Source: Owenia fusiformis
Taxonomy: Eukaryota; Annelida; Polychaeta; Sabellida; Oweniidae
Length of the DNA stretch: 64,000 nt
Direction of reading: 5' to 3'
Assembly: GCA_903813345.2 (NCBI GenBank)
Contig: CAIIXF020000003.1
Coordinates: forward strand, 30,211,248-30,275,247
A program made the position numbers and the translations under genes. Of the stretch, positions 1 through 10,570 are shown one piece after another. How positions within the stretch are numbered: the stretch's first letter is position 1; the number at the start of each line of letters is the position of its first letter. The notes below the pieces were generated by a model. It saw nothing but the letters and a program-made list of their open reading frames with translations, did not search any database and had not been told where the DNA came from.

Positions 1-953
1 ACATGTAAAATTTTGGCCTTCTATTGTTTTCTATTGATATATTACCTTCCCAATATATTTTCTCATCATGTCATCGAAATATGTAGCTCAACATATCACC
101 CTTAAATATATTGTCCCTCCCATGATATTGCTTACTTCCAATGTATAGCTCACCACACCAAATTATATTTACCCCAACCCTTAACAAACACCCACCAATA
201 TATATATCCTGCCTCAATACAGACTATGACTTTAGTCCTATAGATGGCCTAGTTTGAATATCATATTCCGTCATGTAGAATACCTTGTGCTTTTTGCGAT
301 TAATTCGCTTTTACACCCCTTCAATTTATATTGTCAGGGAAATGAAACATCAGATATCTTGAATATTGAAGTAGCCTACCTTTGGTATCATTCAGTTTAT
401 TACTGATTGTCATAACTAAAAATTAATTTATGAAGAATCCAAAGAATATGATTATTTTATAAAAAATGAACCACCCCAAGTTGCTAGTAGACTGACCCCA
501 ATAAATCCCATTTGAGAATACTGGTAATTGTATATTATACAAACTATAATTCCCTTTAAATCAATCTCCCTCTTTTAACCCTTGATATAATGTGTGGCAA
601 GATTGTGTGGCAATGTGGCTCATTTGGTGGCAATGTTGACTATGCGGCCTGTGTCTGTAGCTAAGCTTTCACTGGAGGTTGTTCCTATATCCCATAATGC
701 ACCTTACTAGTGCAGCCCTCAATGTTGATTGGTGACCAAGCTTAAAAAGGCGCTGAGGAAGTTCCCAATTGACAATGAACATTTTCCTGGTACTTTTATG
801 AATTCTACAAAATTGTCAAACCAAGTAAAAAAATACACTTGGAGAAATCCTTAGAAACTGATTGGTCATCCAGCTAGTAGGGCATTCTGGGTTGGAGCAT
901 CCTCTATGCTATCTCACTATCCTACTATCTGTCTATAATGTTCTTAATGACAG
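1..953. other. Upstream intron or flank of the membrane-protein gene
   Basis: No exon could be supported here. The stretch is AT-rich with no long open frame. It most likely is an intron, because the exon starting at 954 is internal: it opens in mid-codon after a CAG acceptor. A short degenerate 'GTGGCAA' cluster lies near 590-640. The earlier exons of the gene lie to the left of the window. Confidence 0.5.
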
Positions 954-3904
954 TGCCCGGAAAAACGTGTCGAACATAAGCGTTATACAAGAATATGTTA
1001 ACAACCACAGCGCTGATCAGATCAAAGAGGCCCTGGAGAACAACATGTCCATCAGTTTCTTCGATCAGAGCTCAAGTACCCCTGGCTCAATATGGCTCGG
1101 TATCCTAGAGTGGGAGTGTGGTGAGGGAGATATGAAGATGAACAATTCTTGTGGTGAGTACAGTTAAACCTGTATATCAAAATACCTGTCTAATTTGAAC
1201 AACTTTTATTGTTAACACTTATTTCAGTCTGATTTTTTGAATCTCCCAGACTCCCATGTTAGAACCTTGAAATGTGAATACATTTAACTGGTCTCACTGC
1301 CATTCAGGTTAGACTGTACATTTATTTGTCAACTTGTGAGTGAATATGATATATTGATGAGTTGTGCTTGCTTAAATTATTTCACATTGAAAGCACTTTT
1401 TAAATCTCTAATATACTTTCAAATTAAACAAGTACGAGGTAATACAGTGGCATAAAAATCAAATGTACTTAATACCATTACTCTAATTAATTCTTTTGCT
1501 GAATTCTATTCAAAATCCTTTTCTTTTGGAGATAACTGACCTGATAGATATTGTATCTTAAATAAATGGAGCACTTTATTTTGTAGGCACATTTGTACAT
1601 TATTCAATTACCAGTCTGAGTTTTCCAGTCTACCATATTTTATGACCATTAGACTGATAGTCACAATGCTACAGTACTTTAAACAACATGCTCCAGAGGC
1701 CACAAATGCGCTGTAGACAAACCTGCGCATGTCGTCCCAAGGTCCCTACCTGACTTTTACTTGTGGGGAAACGCCAAAGAGAGAGTGCATGAAGAATGAC
1801 CTCAGGACAATTGCAGACCTCAAAAGTGAGATCATTTCATTCATTAATTCAGGCCATACCTGCTGAGGAATGCATTTGGGTCATTGACAACTGTGCAGGT
1901 TTGCCTATAACACAATGATGACCAAACCTGTAGCATATTGTTTATAGTGCTGTAAAATTGTGACAGTCAGTCTGATGGTCATGAAATATTATAGGTTGGT
2001 AGGAAATTGAATGATGTACAAATGAGATAAATATCAGGGAGCAATTTCCTAAAATGACAAAGATACATGTATGAGGAAGATGCAGGGTTTCCATTTTTTG
2101 ACCACCCTGTATATGATGATATTTCAGTGGCATGCCCTGTAGGTACCTGGTACGACAACACAAGTAAAATCTGTGTGGATTGTCCTGCTAATCACTACCA
2201 AGATGAGGAGAGACAGATGAAATGTAAAACTTGCCCTGATGGAACATGGTCTCAACATGGATCATATAATCTTACAATGTGTAAGTGCCAATCCTCCAAA
2301 GCTAGGTCTTGCAACAAGCCCTTGTGTTGCTTACTCCCTTACCCCCCTATTCTTTAACACAGGCAGGCTTAGAAAATTAGATAATAGGAGGGGATGATAA
2401 ACAATGTGTCAATACTCTCAATTGTCCAAGATTGCCCCAAAATTATATTTTGTAGGAATTTCGCGTCTATTATATTTCGTGAATTTAGTAGCGCGCGAAA
2501 ATTACCTGGAGTACAGTATATAATTCCTGCTTTATTATATAGTTTTAGCATTTTATGAGCCATTGCTTATCTTTCAGCATCTCTCCGATTCAGCTATAAT
2601 ATATTCTTATGAGTAACTTAACATTAGAAATATTCAAATAATATTGCAATGGAGATTATGAATATTTCAGATAGATTACATGGGTTAAACCATGCTACAT
2701 GGAGTCCATAGCTAGTCAGTTCATGAAGTTGTAATGTTAGTCAGTTCATGAAGTTGTAACGCTTTCATGAAATACATTATATACATTTATATATTAATTG
2801 AAGCAAGCTATTTATTAAAGGATGATTGTAAGCCTCATACATGAAATGGAAAATATATTGTCTCTGGATCACTCCTGGATCAGTTTGTTCAGTTATAACA
2901 AGTAAATTTTCCGTTTCATGTGTGAGATTTACAATTGTCTATTTGTTACAGGGACAACTTTGCCCTCACTGTTAGTCACTCTGAAATTTTGCACACCAGT
3001 GATAAAATCTTGATGAAATCCTGCACATTCTATCCCATGTTGTTGTATTTATGACGCTATTATTAGTATCATTATGTCATCACCACAAGTGATGACATAG
3101 TCTGTTATAGTCTCCAACTTTTTTGTTGATGGTGTTTGGTGTTTGAGGGTTGGTGTTCTGTAACAAATGGCAGGTGGTGACATTTTGCATGTTTATGCCT
3201 TGTTTGATTTACACATTATTGTATATTTTTCAGGTTCTGTGCCATGGATCAGGGCTACTCCTGGTATAGTCATGATTGTGTGTATGGTTGGCGGCATACT
3301 CATCATGATCGGTGTAGCAGTCCTTATTTACTGCATGTGCCGTAGAGCCAAAAATAAAATTAAAAAGTCCAAAAATGATACTCAAATAGATATGCCTAAT
3401 TTGGAGACAAGGCTACCTGCGTCCTTACCAAACAATGCTCCAAGCTTTAAACATGATAACGGTGGGGTATATACTCGTGTAGAACCATCAGCCCCACCCT
3501 TGCCAGCTTATGGGGCTGTTATCTTTGAGGATTGTCATGCACATACACACATTCCGTATAGCAACGGCATCCATATTGAATCGTCGCCCCCTGGTGAGGA
3601 ACTGGAGAACACTGCTCCATCAGAGGATGATTATCACGATTTCCGGGACAGGCCGAGCTCCATGTCCCCTACAAGTGGGGTGGATAGCTCCAGTTCCTGC
3701 AGTGAAAACACTAATTATAATGACCTTAATGCTGGCAAACCGTCTGTCTCATCGCTTAGTGACGATAATAGCCAGGAGGTACAACCAGAGCCATCTATCC
3801 AGAGACAGACTGGAGAACATCGCAATATTCTGATCGATGATAGAAACTTGGATCAGATGGATCATAGAAATAAAATTAATAAATGGGCGGAGATTGGAGT
3901 ATAG
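954..3904 (+). CDS. Partial gene: single-pass membrane protein with GCC2/GCC3-type cysteine-rich module (3' three exons)
   Basis: Exons 954-1153, 2128-2280 and 3234-3904 join in matching phase (all internal junctions phase 1) and end at TAG 3902-3904. The middle exon encodes a spaced-cysteine module (CPVGTWY, CVDCPANHYQ, CKTCPDGTW) typical of the GCC2/GCC3 or ephrin-receptor-like fold found in large extracellular proteins such as SVEP1. The last exon begins with SVPWIRATPG, followed by a hydrophobic helix (about IVMIVCMVGGILIMIGV), a cysteine/basic stop-transfer (CMCRRAKNK) and a serine-rich, acidic, disordered tail of about 190 residues. Several N-glycosylation sequons (NVS, NHS, NMS, NNS, NTS, NLT) fit an extracellular N side. 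The tail carries PSAP within EPSAPPLPAY, a possible TSG101-binding motif. The 5' exons, signal peptide and true identity lie outside the window. The role is unknown; a receptor-like or adhesion protein is an inference. Confidence 0.75.
1684..2112 (+). mobile_element. Degenerate mariner/IS630-type transposase remnant with 3' terminal repeat
   Basis: In intron 954-exon/2128-exon, the + strand around 1730-1790 translates to a run like PRSLPDFYLWGNAKERVHEE. This matches the conserved 'P-D-F-F-L-W-G' block near the catalytic end of Tc/mariner-type DDE transposases, and downstream text resembles the C-terminal tail with stops and frameshifts. The right end at about 2092-2112 (TTTTTTGACCACCCTGTAT) looks like a terminal inverted repeat. 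No matching left end was found, so the copy is 5'-truncated and dead. The right end lies only 15 bp before the acceptor of the next host exon. Confidence 0.55.
3067..3205. repeat. Short copy of the 'GTCACCAC...GTGGTGACAT' repeat element
   Basis: Starts with an imperfect palindrome (ATGTCATCACCACAAGTGATGACAT, written here as two halves ATGTCATCACC and AAGTGATGACAT) and ends GGTGGTGACATTTTGCATG. The ends match those of the larger copy at 7764-8930, but the internal minisatellite is missing. It ends about 30 bp before the acceptor of the last exon of the membrane-protein gene. Confidence 0.55.
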
Positions 3905-4059
3905 CAGTGGGTAAACAGCAGGATAAACTGATAGTTTATAGCAGTCACTATTTAAGGAAACCATAGTTTAAACTATTGTTTGATATCCATAATTTGTTAA
4001 CAGCCATAATTACAGCATAACTATTGCTTTAAAAACAACCATAACTTGGTTATAGTTTT

Positions 4060-4065
4060 AATAAA
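4060..4065 (+). terminator. Candidate polyadenylation signal AATAAA of the membrane-protein gene
   Basis: AATAAA lies about 155 nt after the stop codon at 3904 and is the first canonical hexamer downstream. Another lies near 6137. Which one is used cannot be told from sequence. Confidence 0.4.
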
Positions 4066-4099
4066 TGAGTCTTAAAGTCTAAACTATTGGTGAACGGCG

Positions 4100-5480
4100 A
4101 AATAACATAAATTATTGTTAACCGACAAAATATTGGCTAATAGTTATAGTAACATTGTGTATTGGTTGATGTCACATTGCTTAAGGGTAGAATCAACAAT
4201 AGCAAGCATAGCAAGCAAATTGTTCCAATTTCAGTAACCATGGAGATTGAATTATTCCTAATTATGTTATGATCATATTGTCATTGGAACAAGGAAATAG
4301 ATCTTTTAGGAGATAATATATTTGAGATGGTAAAGAATGCTTTGCTAGGTCATTTGTACATGTTGCTTGCAATTTTGTTACCCTCTATAATTCTGATTGT
4401 AGTTTTAAACACTAATACGCGTTACTATTTTAATAGCCATCAGTTGACAGTTTTATCCATCTATTTCCAAAGAGCAGTCCTACAGGACTAGAAAGATGTA
4501 CATAGTCCCTATGTAAATATAATGTATATATGTGATGTGCCTATTATGTACATAATCATACATGTGATGTCTGGTCAAAGGTCCAATTTTTAAAATTTTC
4601 CTTGTAACTAACATATGCCACTATTTATAAGTAAATTTATAAAGTACATATATTGTAAAACTGAATCAAATGAGTTTCTAAACTGTAGTATCACTGTGAA
4701 TATAGTTTAGTAAGAACGATTGGTAATAATAATGTACTGATGTGATTTTCTAACTGATCAAATGTGAACTGATTTGTAATGATAGACGTTATCTCAAATA
4801 CTCTCCAAGAATTTTTATTATATTTTATTTGTTGTTTTATTGTTTTATACAATATGGCTATATTTAAAATTGCATGAGATATTGTTTAAGGCAGTTGTAG
4901 AAGATATTTAAAAAACTTAAAGGCACCTGTAGAGGATATTTGAAAGAGTAAAAGCCACCTGTTGACCACATTCTAAAGGATGAACATGTCCTTCTAAGAG
5001 AAAAATGTATTCTGTTAGCAACAATCTGTACTTAAAGTCTTGCAATGACATACTGAAGAAGATACTGTAAATATTATTTGCCTCCAACAATTTTTGTCTT
5101 GCATCTAATTTATTCTCTCCCCTATCATATATTTTCCTACCTCGTTTAGATTTGTATGTCAAGGGGAGGGGCAAACAAAGGGTAGTTGCTAGGCAACAGC
5201 AATTTTATCTAGTCTGAACACAGATCTGCCTCCCGATTGGTTGAGTTAGCTGAGTGCAATATCTTTATATGGAGTGAACCATGTTACTGACCTTTCCAAT
5301 GAACCCTAGCACATTTCGCTACACCAACGAAGCCAGAATATATTGGTCAAATTCACGAAGCCATAGGTTGTAGTCGGAAGTATACCTCTGTTTTTGTAAA
5401 TTACCGATACAGTGCATGCTTATCTTACTTTTTTTTGAAGCAGTGCTACCTATACAAGCTGTTAGACTTTACTAATCTTG
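4100..5480. other. Gene-free AT-rich stretch
   Basis: No coding exon is supported. It may be 3'UTR or intergenic. It contains one RFX-type palindrome (listed separately) and an inverted CCAAT (ATTGG) near 5235. The short open frames here have no protein-family character. Confidence 0.5.
5185..5197. promoter_or_regulatory. X-box-like palindrome GTTGCTAGGCAAC
   Basis: A 13-bp sequence with GTTGC and GCAAC half-sites, as in RFX/EF-C binding sites. It sits about 1.3 kb past the membrane-protein gene with no adjacent gene start, so function is uncertain and it could be chance. Confidence 0.3.
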
Positions 5481-5483
5481 GAA

Positions 5484-5651
5484 TCATTAACAGAAACTTC
5501 ATAATTAGTTAAGGATTCCTTAATTAATTGTTGTAACCCAGGTAACCATGGATATTATAATGTCATATAGTAAGAGATGCTGTCCAAATTATCAACAGGT
5601 GTGGAAGAGAATAATGATTTTTTGAATTCTTAACAAAGTTTCTGTTAATGA
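5484..5651. mobile_element. 168-bp MITE with 16-bp perfect terminal inverted repeats
   Basis: The left end TCATTAACAGAAACTT is matched exactly by its reverse complement AAGTTTCTGTTAATGA at the right end. There is no coding capacity. A related end (AAGTTTCTGTTAATGA) recurs at about 57029-57044 in the first anillin intron, showing a family. No clear target-site duplication was seen. Confidence 0.6.
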
Positions 5652-6254
5652 GCCCCTGTCCTAGCAAATCTGGCTTCTATTATATATCAAAGATGGTGGG
5701 ATTTATTGGAAATATCTATTATAACATGTTTTAGTTAAATGCTGAGTATAGTATATTAGTCAACACCTATTATTTAGAAATGCCATTTTGGCCACCTTTT
5801 TCTATTAAAACCGATGTAAATGATATGATGTTAGGCTTGTAGATACATGGATATATATTTATAGGCTAAAGTCGAGTCTTACACAACTACAGTATTGTGC
5901 AAAGCTGAAATCCGAATATTTTAAAGTAAGAATATTTGACATGCATTGGCCTTCTAAATAAGGATTGAATCACTAGTATTTCTGATACCAGGATCACTGT
6001 TTATGGCGCTCCTTATGTTTAAAAGTTCAACATGTTCTAGTATATGGTTCTAGAGGTATTACCTAACCACTTAGTATTATTATATTCATCGGGGAGTCGA
6101 AATATAAGATTGATTTTTACACCATGTGTCACTGTTGAATAAAAAATACAAAAAGCTCAAGGCAGTGTTACTAATGATTCATGTACTCAAGGGTGTGTCC
6201 TTATCACCAGACCTGGCTTATGGATAAAAAAAGAAGTAAAATAGTTCATATAGT

Positions 6255-6445
6255 TGTATTACAGGCCCATAGCCAGGGGATCCGAGGGGTTCGGGCGAAA
6301 TACCCCCTTGGCCAAAAATTCTTTCAAAATCATGCAGTTTTTCATTATTATTCTGAGCATTTTACATGTGATTTTGGGCCAAGTATGTCAAAGTGAATCT
6401 CCTGAATTTTTTCCGAAAAGTGAACCCCCTTGTTGGGCCTGTAAT
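6255..6445. repeat. Interspersed repeat, also at 49975-50125
   Basis: A segment with GCCCATAGCCAGGGG, TTTCAAAATCATGCAGTTTTTC and CTGAGCATTTT blocks recurs in diverged form at 49975-50125. There the CATAGCCAG block appears in the opposite sense at the far end (AAAGCTGGCTATGGGG). No coding content. Confidence 0.5.
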
Positions 6446-6471
6446 ATATAGTCACCAAACATCTGTAGTTA

Positions 6472-6636
6472 CAGTGAAACCAGTCTAATCAGAACACCAA
6501 TTGGACTCAAAAGAAGTCAGTCATATTAGCAGGTGTTCACCGGGGTGTTCACATTTGATTAAATTGGCACTTCAAAAAAGCTTTCAGATTGAGAGGTGTT
6601 TTGATTAGCGAGTTTTTGGATATACAGGCTTTACTG
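6472..6636. mobile_element. Pogo/Tc1-like MITE (TA target, CAGT ends)
   Basis: Flanked by TA on both sides. The ends are CAGTGAAACCAG and, on the right, AGGCTTTACTG, giving the CAGTRAAACC-type terminus known from pogo/Tigger-like elements. 165 bp, non-coding. A clean relative lies at 59673-59821, and partial copies are near 1165-1320, 23400-23465 and 60600-60680. Confidence 0.55.
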
Positions 6637-6639
6637 TAT

Positions 6640-7530
6640 TTTTTGTAAAGTTACTATAATCATAGGGATTTAATGATACATTTTTTAGTTTGTATGTTTA
6701 CCTTTATACAATAGCATATAAATAAATTATTGGTATAAAACAAGCATTGCAAGTAGAGCTTTTATCACAAGAGACTCTTATATTTGGTAATATGTAATAT
6801 AGTATTTTGTGTATTCAATACACATATTAAGGATTTAAGCATGGTGAACTAGTCCCATGATGAAACATGTACCCATCATGTATAAGGTTTACACAGCACT
6901 TTGTTCGCATATGACGATTTTGGTTCTCTCATGAGTGACCTTATTATAATCCCATGGAACAAAACTTCATGTAGGCATATATTAAGAAGCAGTCTAGCTG
7001 TCTATCAGTTCTTTGTGAGTTTGTCTGCCAAGGTTATAACTAAATGCCATATTGCCATTACTTGGTGGCCAGACTAAATTTATCCATAAAAAGGTGTGAT
7101 TTAGCACTCTATGTCCTGTTTTTTTTTGAATAATTATGCGTATTGGATTTAGTTTTTGGAGAACGTTAAAATGAAATATATTTTGTTCGGTGAGATTTTC
7201 TTATCCTGGAGTTGCTGTTCTAATTTAGAATTCAGATTGAAACAATTACTTTACTTATGAATGTACCAAAACATGTAATTATCAGAGACATCTTTTGTAT
7301 TTGAAATATATTAAAATAAAAATATATCTATTTGGAATTTGAGATCTAGAGAAATAGAATCTCTTGTGTCTCAAGAGTGAATGCCTTGTTTCTCCTATGT
7401 TTATATATGTGCTATCTAGCCCTAGAAGACGCTGTTTTATATGCTACTATGCCAGCTGGCATGGTAAATAAATACTATTAACATAAAAAATCTTTGTTAT
7501 CTCTTCAAATAAAAGGGGGCCATTTCAAAG
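6640..7530. other. Gene-free AT-rich stretch with fragments of repeats
   Basis: No gene seen. Around 7180-7222 the text TTTTGTTCGGTGAGATTTTC...GGAGTTGCTGTTCT resembles the right end of the 'CCAACGAACGAAG' repeat family present at 21290-22200. No left end was found nearby. Confidence 0.4.
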
Positions 7531-9335
7531 GAGGAGGGAAGTTAGCGCAACAGATTTTGGACAGTCATATGTTTGATTTTGGCTATTTCCTGGGGATTTA
7601 AAGAGGTGCATATGTTAGGCGAATGCATTACCTCCAGGAAAATCACTTCTAGAGATGATAAAATAATTTCGACTTTGAGACAGGGTAGATGCAAACAACC
7701 CATCCACATGTTTTTTCTGAAGTGTTTTCCTGATTTTCAACCCCTTCCATCCCTGCTTTTTATGTCACCACCAAAAGTGGTGACATATTGTTATGGTCTC
7801 CGTTTTTTTGGGACGGCGGTTGGCGGTTGGTGGTTGGCGTCCGGCAGTTGGCGTCCGGCGGTTGGCGTCTGTAACAATTTCTTACAACTTCCTATAACTT
7901 AACAAATACTGTTTAGACTAACTTCAATTTTTTTCTAAATCATCTACATGTTCTCAGAAGTTCAAATCTGACTTTAGATTTGACATTTGACCTTCAATGA
8001 CCTTCTCAAGGTCAAAAAGGTCTTTTTTCAACTTGCTTCACATTGACTAAAATTTTTTCAAAATCATCTACATGTTCTCAGAAATTCAAATCTGACTTTA
8101 GATTTGACATTTGACCTTCAAATCTGACTTAAGATTTGTCATTTGACCTTCAATGGCCTTCTCAAGGTCAAAAAAGGTCAAAAAGGTCTGTTTTCAACTT
8201 GCTTCAAATTGACTAAATCTTTTTTTCAAAATCATCTACGTGTTCTCAGAAATTCAAATTTGACTTAAGATTTGACTTGAGATTTGACATTTGACCTTCA
8301 ATGACCTTCTCAAGGTCAAAAAAGGTCAAAAAGGTCTGTTTTCAACTTGCTTCAAATTGACTAAAAAAATTTTTCAAAATCATCTACGTGTTCTCAGAAT
8401 CTTAAATCTGACTTTAGATTTGACTTAAGATTTGACATTTGACCTTCAATGACCTTCTCAAAGTCAAAAAAGGTCAAAAAGGTATTTTTTCAACTTGCTT
8501 CAAATTGACTAAATTTTTTTTTCAAAATCATCTACATGTTCTCAGAATTTCAAATCTGACTTTAGATTTGACATTTGACCTTCAATGACCTTCTCAAGGT
8601 CAAAAAAGGTCAAAAAGGTCTGTTTTCAACTTGCTTCAAATTGACTAAATTTTTTTTTCAAAATCATCTACGTGTTCTCAGAAATTCAAATCTGACTTAA
8701 GATTTGACATTTGACCTTCAATGACCTTCTCAAGGTCAAAAAAGGTCAACAAGGTCTGTTTTCAACTTGCTTCAAATTGACCCAATTTTTTTTTCAAAAT
8801 CATCTACATCTTTTCAGAAGTTCAAATTTGACTTTACAAGTTCTCAGAAATTCAAATCTGACTTAAGTTTGAACTCATAATATTTTGAGCAACTAGGTGG
8901 TGACATTTTGTCATGTTAATGCCTTGTTTAATTTTTCTTGCATCAATATGTTGCGTTTTGACACACAGTTAATCCCTTAAAAGGAATAAATGATTCCTTT
9001 TAGATAAAGTGGAAAACAATATTTCCCATGTTATTTTCCCATAGGAAAAATCATTGCTTTCAGCTAAGTTTGGTCACCCATAATGGGTATCTTTAAAACC
9101 CCTGAAGGAATCACTTATTCCTTTAAAGTGGTTAACTATGTGTCAAAATGCAACATATTGATGCAAGAAAAATTAAAAAAGCAGGGATGGAAGGGGTCGA
9201 AAATTAGGAAAACATTTCAGAAAAAACATGTGGGTGGGTTGTTTGCATCTACCCTGTCTCTAAGTCGAAATTATTTTATCATCTCTAGAAGTGATTTTCC
9301 TGGAGGTAATGCATTGGCCTAACACATGCAATTGT
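7530..9335. repeat. Nested foldback element enclosing a minisatellite
   Basis: Outer arms of about 200 bp are inverted copies: 7540-7765 (for example ACATATGTTAGGCGAATGCATTACC region) and 9165-9335. An inner palindrome at about 8935-9165 has arms TTGCATCAATATGTTGCG and its complement. Between them, 7764-8930 begins with TGTCACCACCAAAAGTGGTGACA, given here as halves TGTCACCACC and GTGGTGACA. It contains about six diverged copies of a 120-170-bp unit (CTTCTCAAGGTCAAAA, TTTGACATTTGACC, CATCTACGTGTTCTCAG) and ends GGTGGTGACATTTTGTCATG. It is non-coding. A diverged relative of the outer arm lies at 24325-24560. Confidence 0.65.
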
Positions 9336-9339
9336 TTAA

Positions 9340-9900
9340 ATCCTCCTCCTTTATTACTTTTGTATGCATGGACCATGGAATTCATCATTAACATACAATT
9401 TTAATAAAACTCGATGTCTCTAAAGCACGTGGTCAAACCCTTATATGTATTAACAATTGTGGGGTTGGGTCTGTGAAGGTAGGATAAGGGGAGAAGGGCA
9501 ATCTACGTGTAGACTCTTCTTTTTGCACAGTGAGCTTATGGGATCGACTAGGTGTCCGGCCGTTGGTGCATCCGTCCGTCGGTACGTCCGTCAAAATTGG
9601 AGCTTTTAAACACATTCATTGTAAGTTTATCCATCTTTTTGCAAACTCAGTTTCTGCCATTTTGTTTTCTTGTAGCCAAATTTTCGAAAACCACCCATCG
9701 GATTTTCTTGAAATCCATGCACATGTTACCAATTTCTACAACTGATTGACAATTTGAAAGACCAAATCGATAAATCTTGTCATCGCTATTCCAAGAAAGC
9801 AGAATTTTGACTTCAATAAGTCCCTATTTTGCCAACATAAGGCCCCCATGCTCACTTTGAATGCAGCAACGGACGGACGGACTCTGTACCTTGTGTCCTT
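9340..9900. repeat. Interspersed repeat of the CCGTCCGTC type
   Basis: Contains GCATCCGTCCGTCGGTACGTCCG near 9569 (runs split by variable bases) and GGACGGACGGACT near 9872 at the other end, a pattern shared with repeats at 21290 and 47280. No protein-coding frame of note. Confidence 0.4.
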
Positions 9901-10570
9901 TATTTGGCGATTTCATTATCAACATATCGTATACAAAGATCTATATATATAAAATGCACACATTCGTATTCCTGATTAAACCATTGCAAGATAGTGTGAT
10001 AATTATATTTCTTAGAAAAGTAACAATCTACAAATTAATTCAGTGATTATTTCAAGACAGAATGGCACATTATTGTATAATTAGAATTCCTGTTCCTGCT
10101 AATTAGTCATGTAGTTAGCTATCCATTGCTGCCTGTAGCGCTCATGATGTCAATGTGAACACCGTTACTTTGAACAACCTCGAGTTTCGTCCTATAAACA
10201 GAAGTCTACGTTATAGAAGTACGCAATTTGACTACAGTATACCCCGAAGCTTTAATCAATACGAATTAAATATTGACTGATATCTTCAAAGAGCAAGACA
10301 TTAACAATGCTTGACTGTTTTTTTAGTATGAAGAAAGAATATTTATGATTAGATGTAAAAACTTATTGCAATTTATGTTTCGTTATATGTGGCAAAGGCC
10401 TACATTTAAAAACAGAAAATTTCACATTTTGAAAAATTCATTTTATCATTGTTCAGATCAAATCTGGTTGATTGAATTGAAGTTGTTCGAATTATCTTTT
10501 CTAAATATAAATCTGTACATTGGAGAAAATAAATAGAAATTCAAATCTTCAACTAACACATCATCCGAGA
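9900..10570. promoter_or_regulatory. Upstream region of the RGK GTPase gene
   Basis: AT-rich and gene-free, with no unmistakable TATA/initiator pair. It should contain the 5'UTR and possibly the promoter of the gene starting at 10571. A frame open before the ATG uses only a TTG codon at 10520 and was not taken as the start. Confidence 0.3.

Noticed and set aside
7764-8930. CRISPR-like regularly repeated structure
   Set aside because: Units vary in length and are diverged, without constant repeats or unique spacers. The context is eukaryotic, so this is a minisatellite.
10520-10570. Longer N-terminus for the RGK GTPase starting at 10520
   Set aside because: That start is a TTG codon. The first ATG in frame is 10571.
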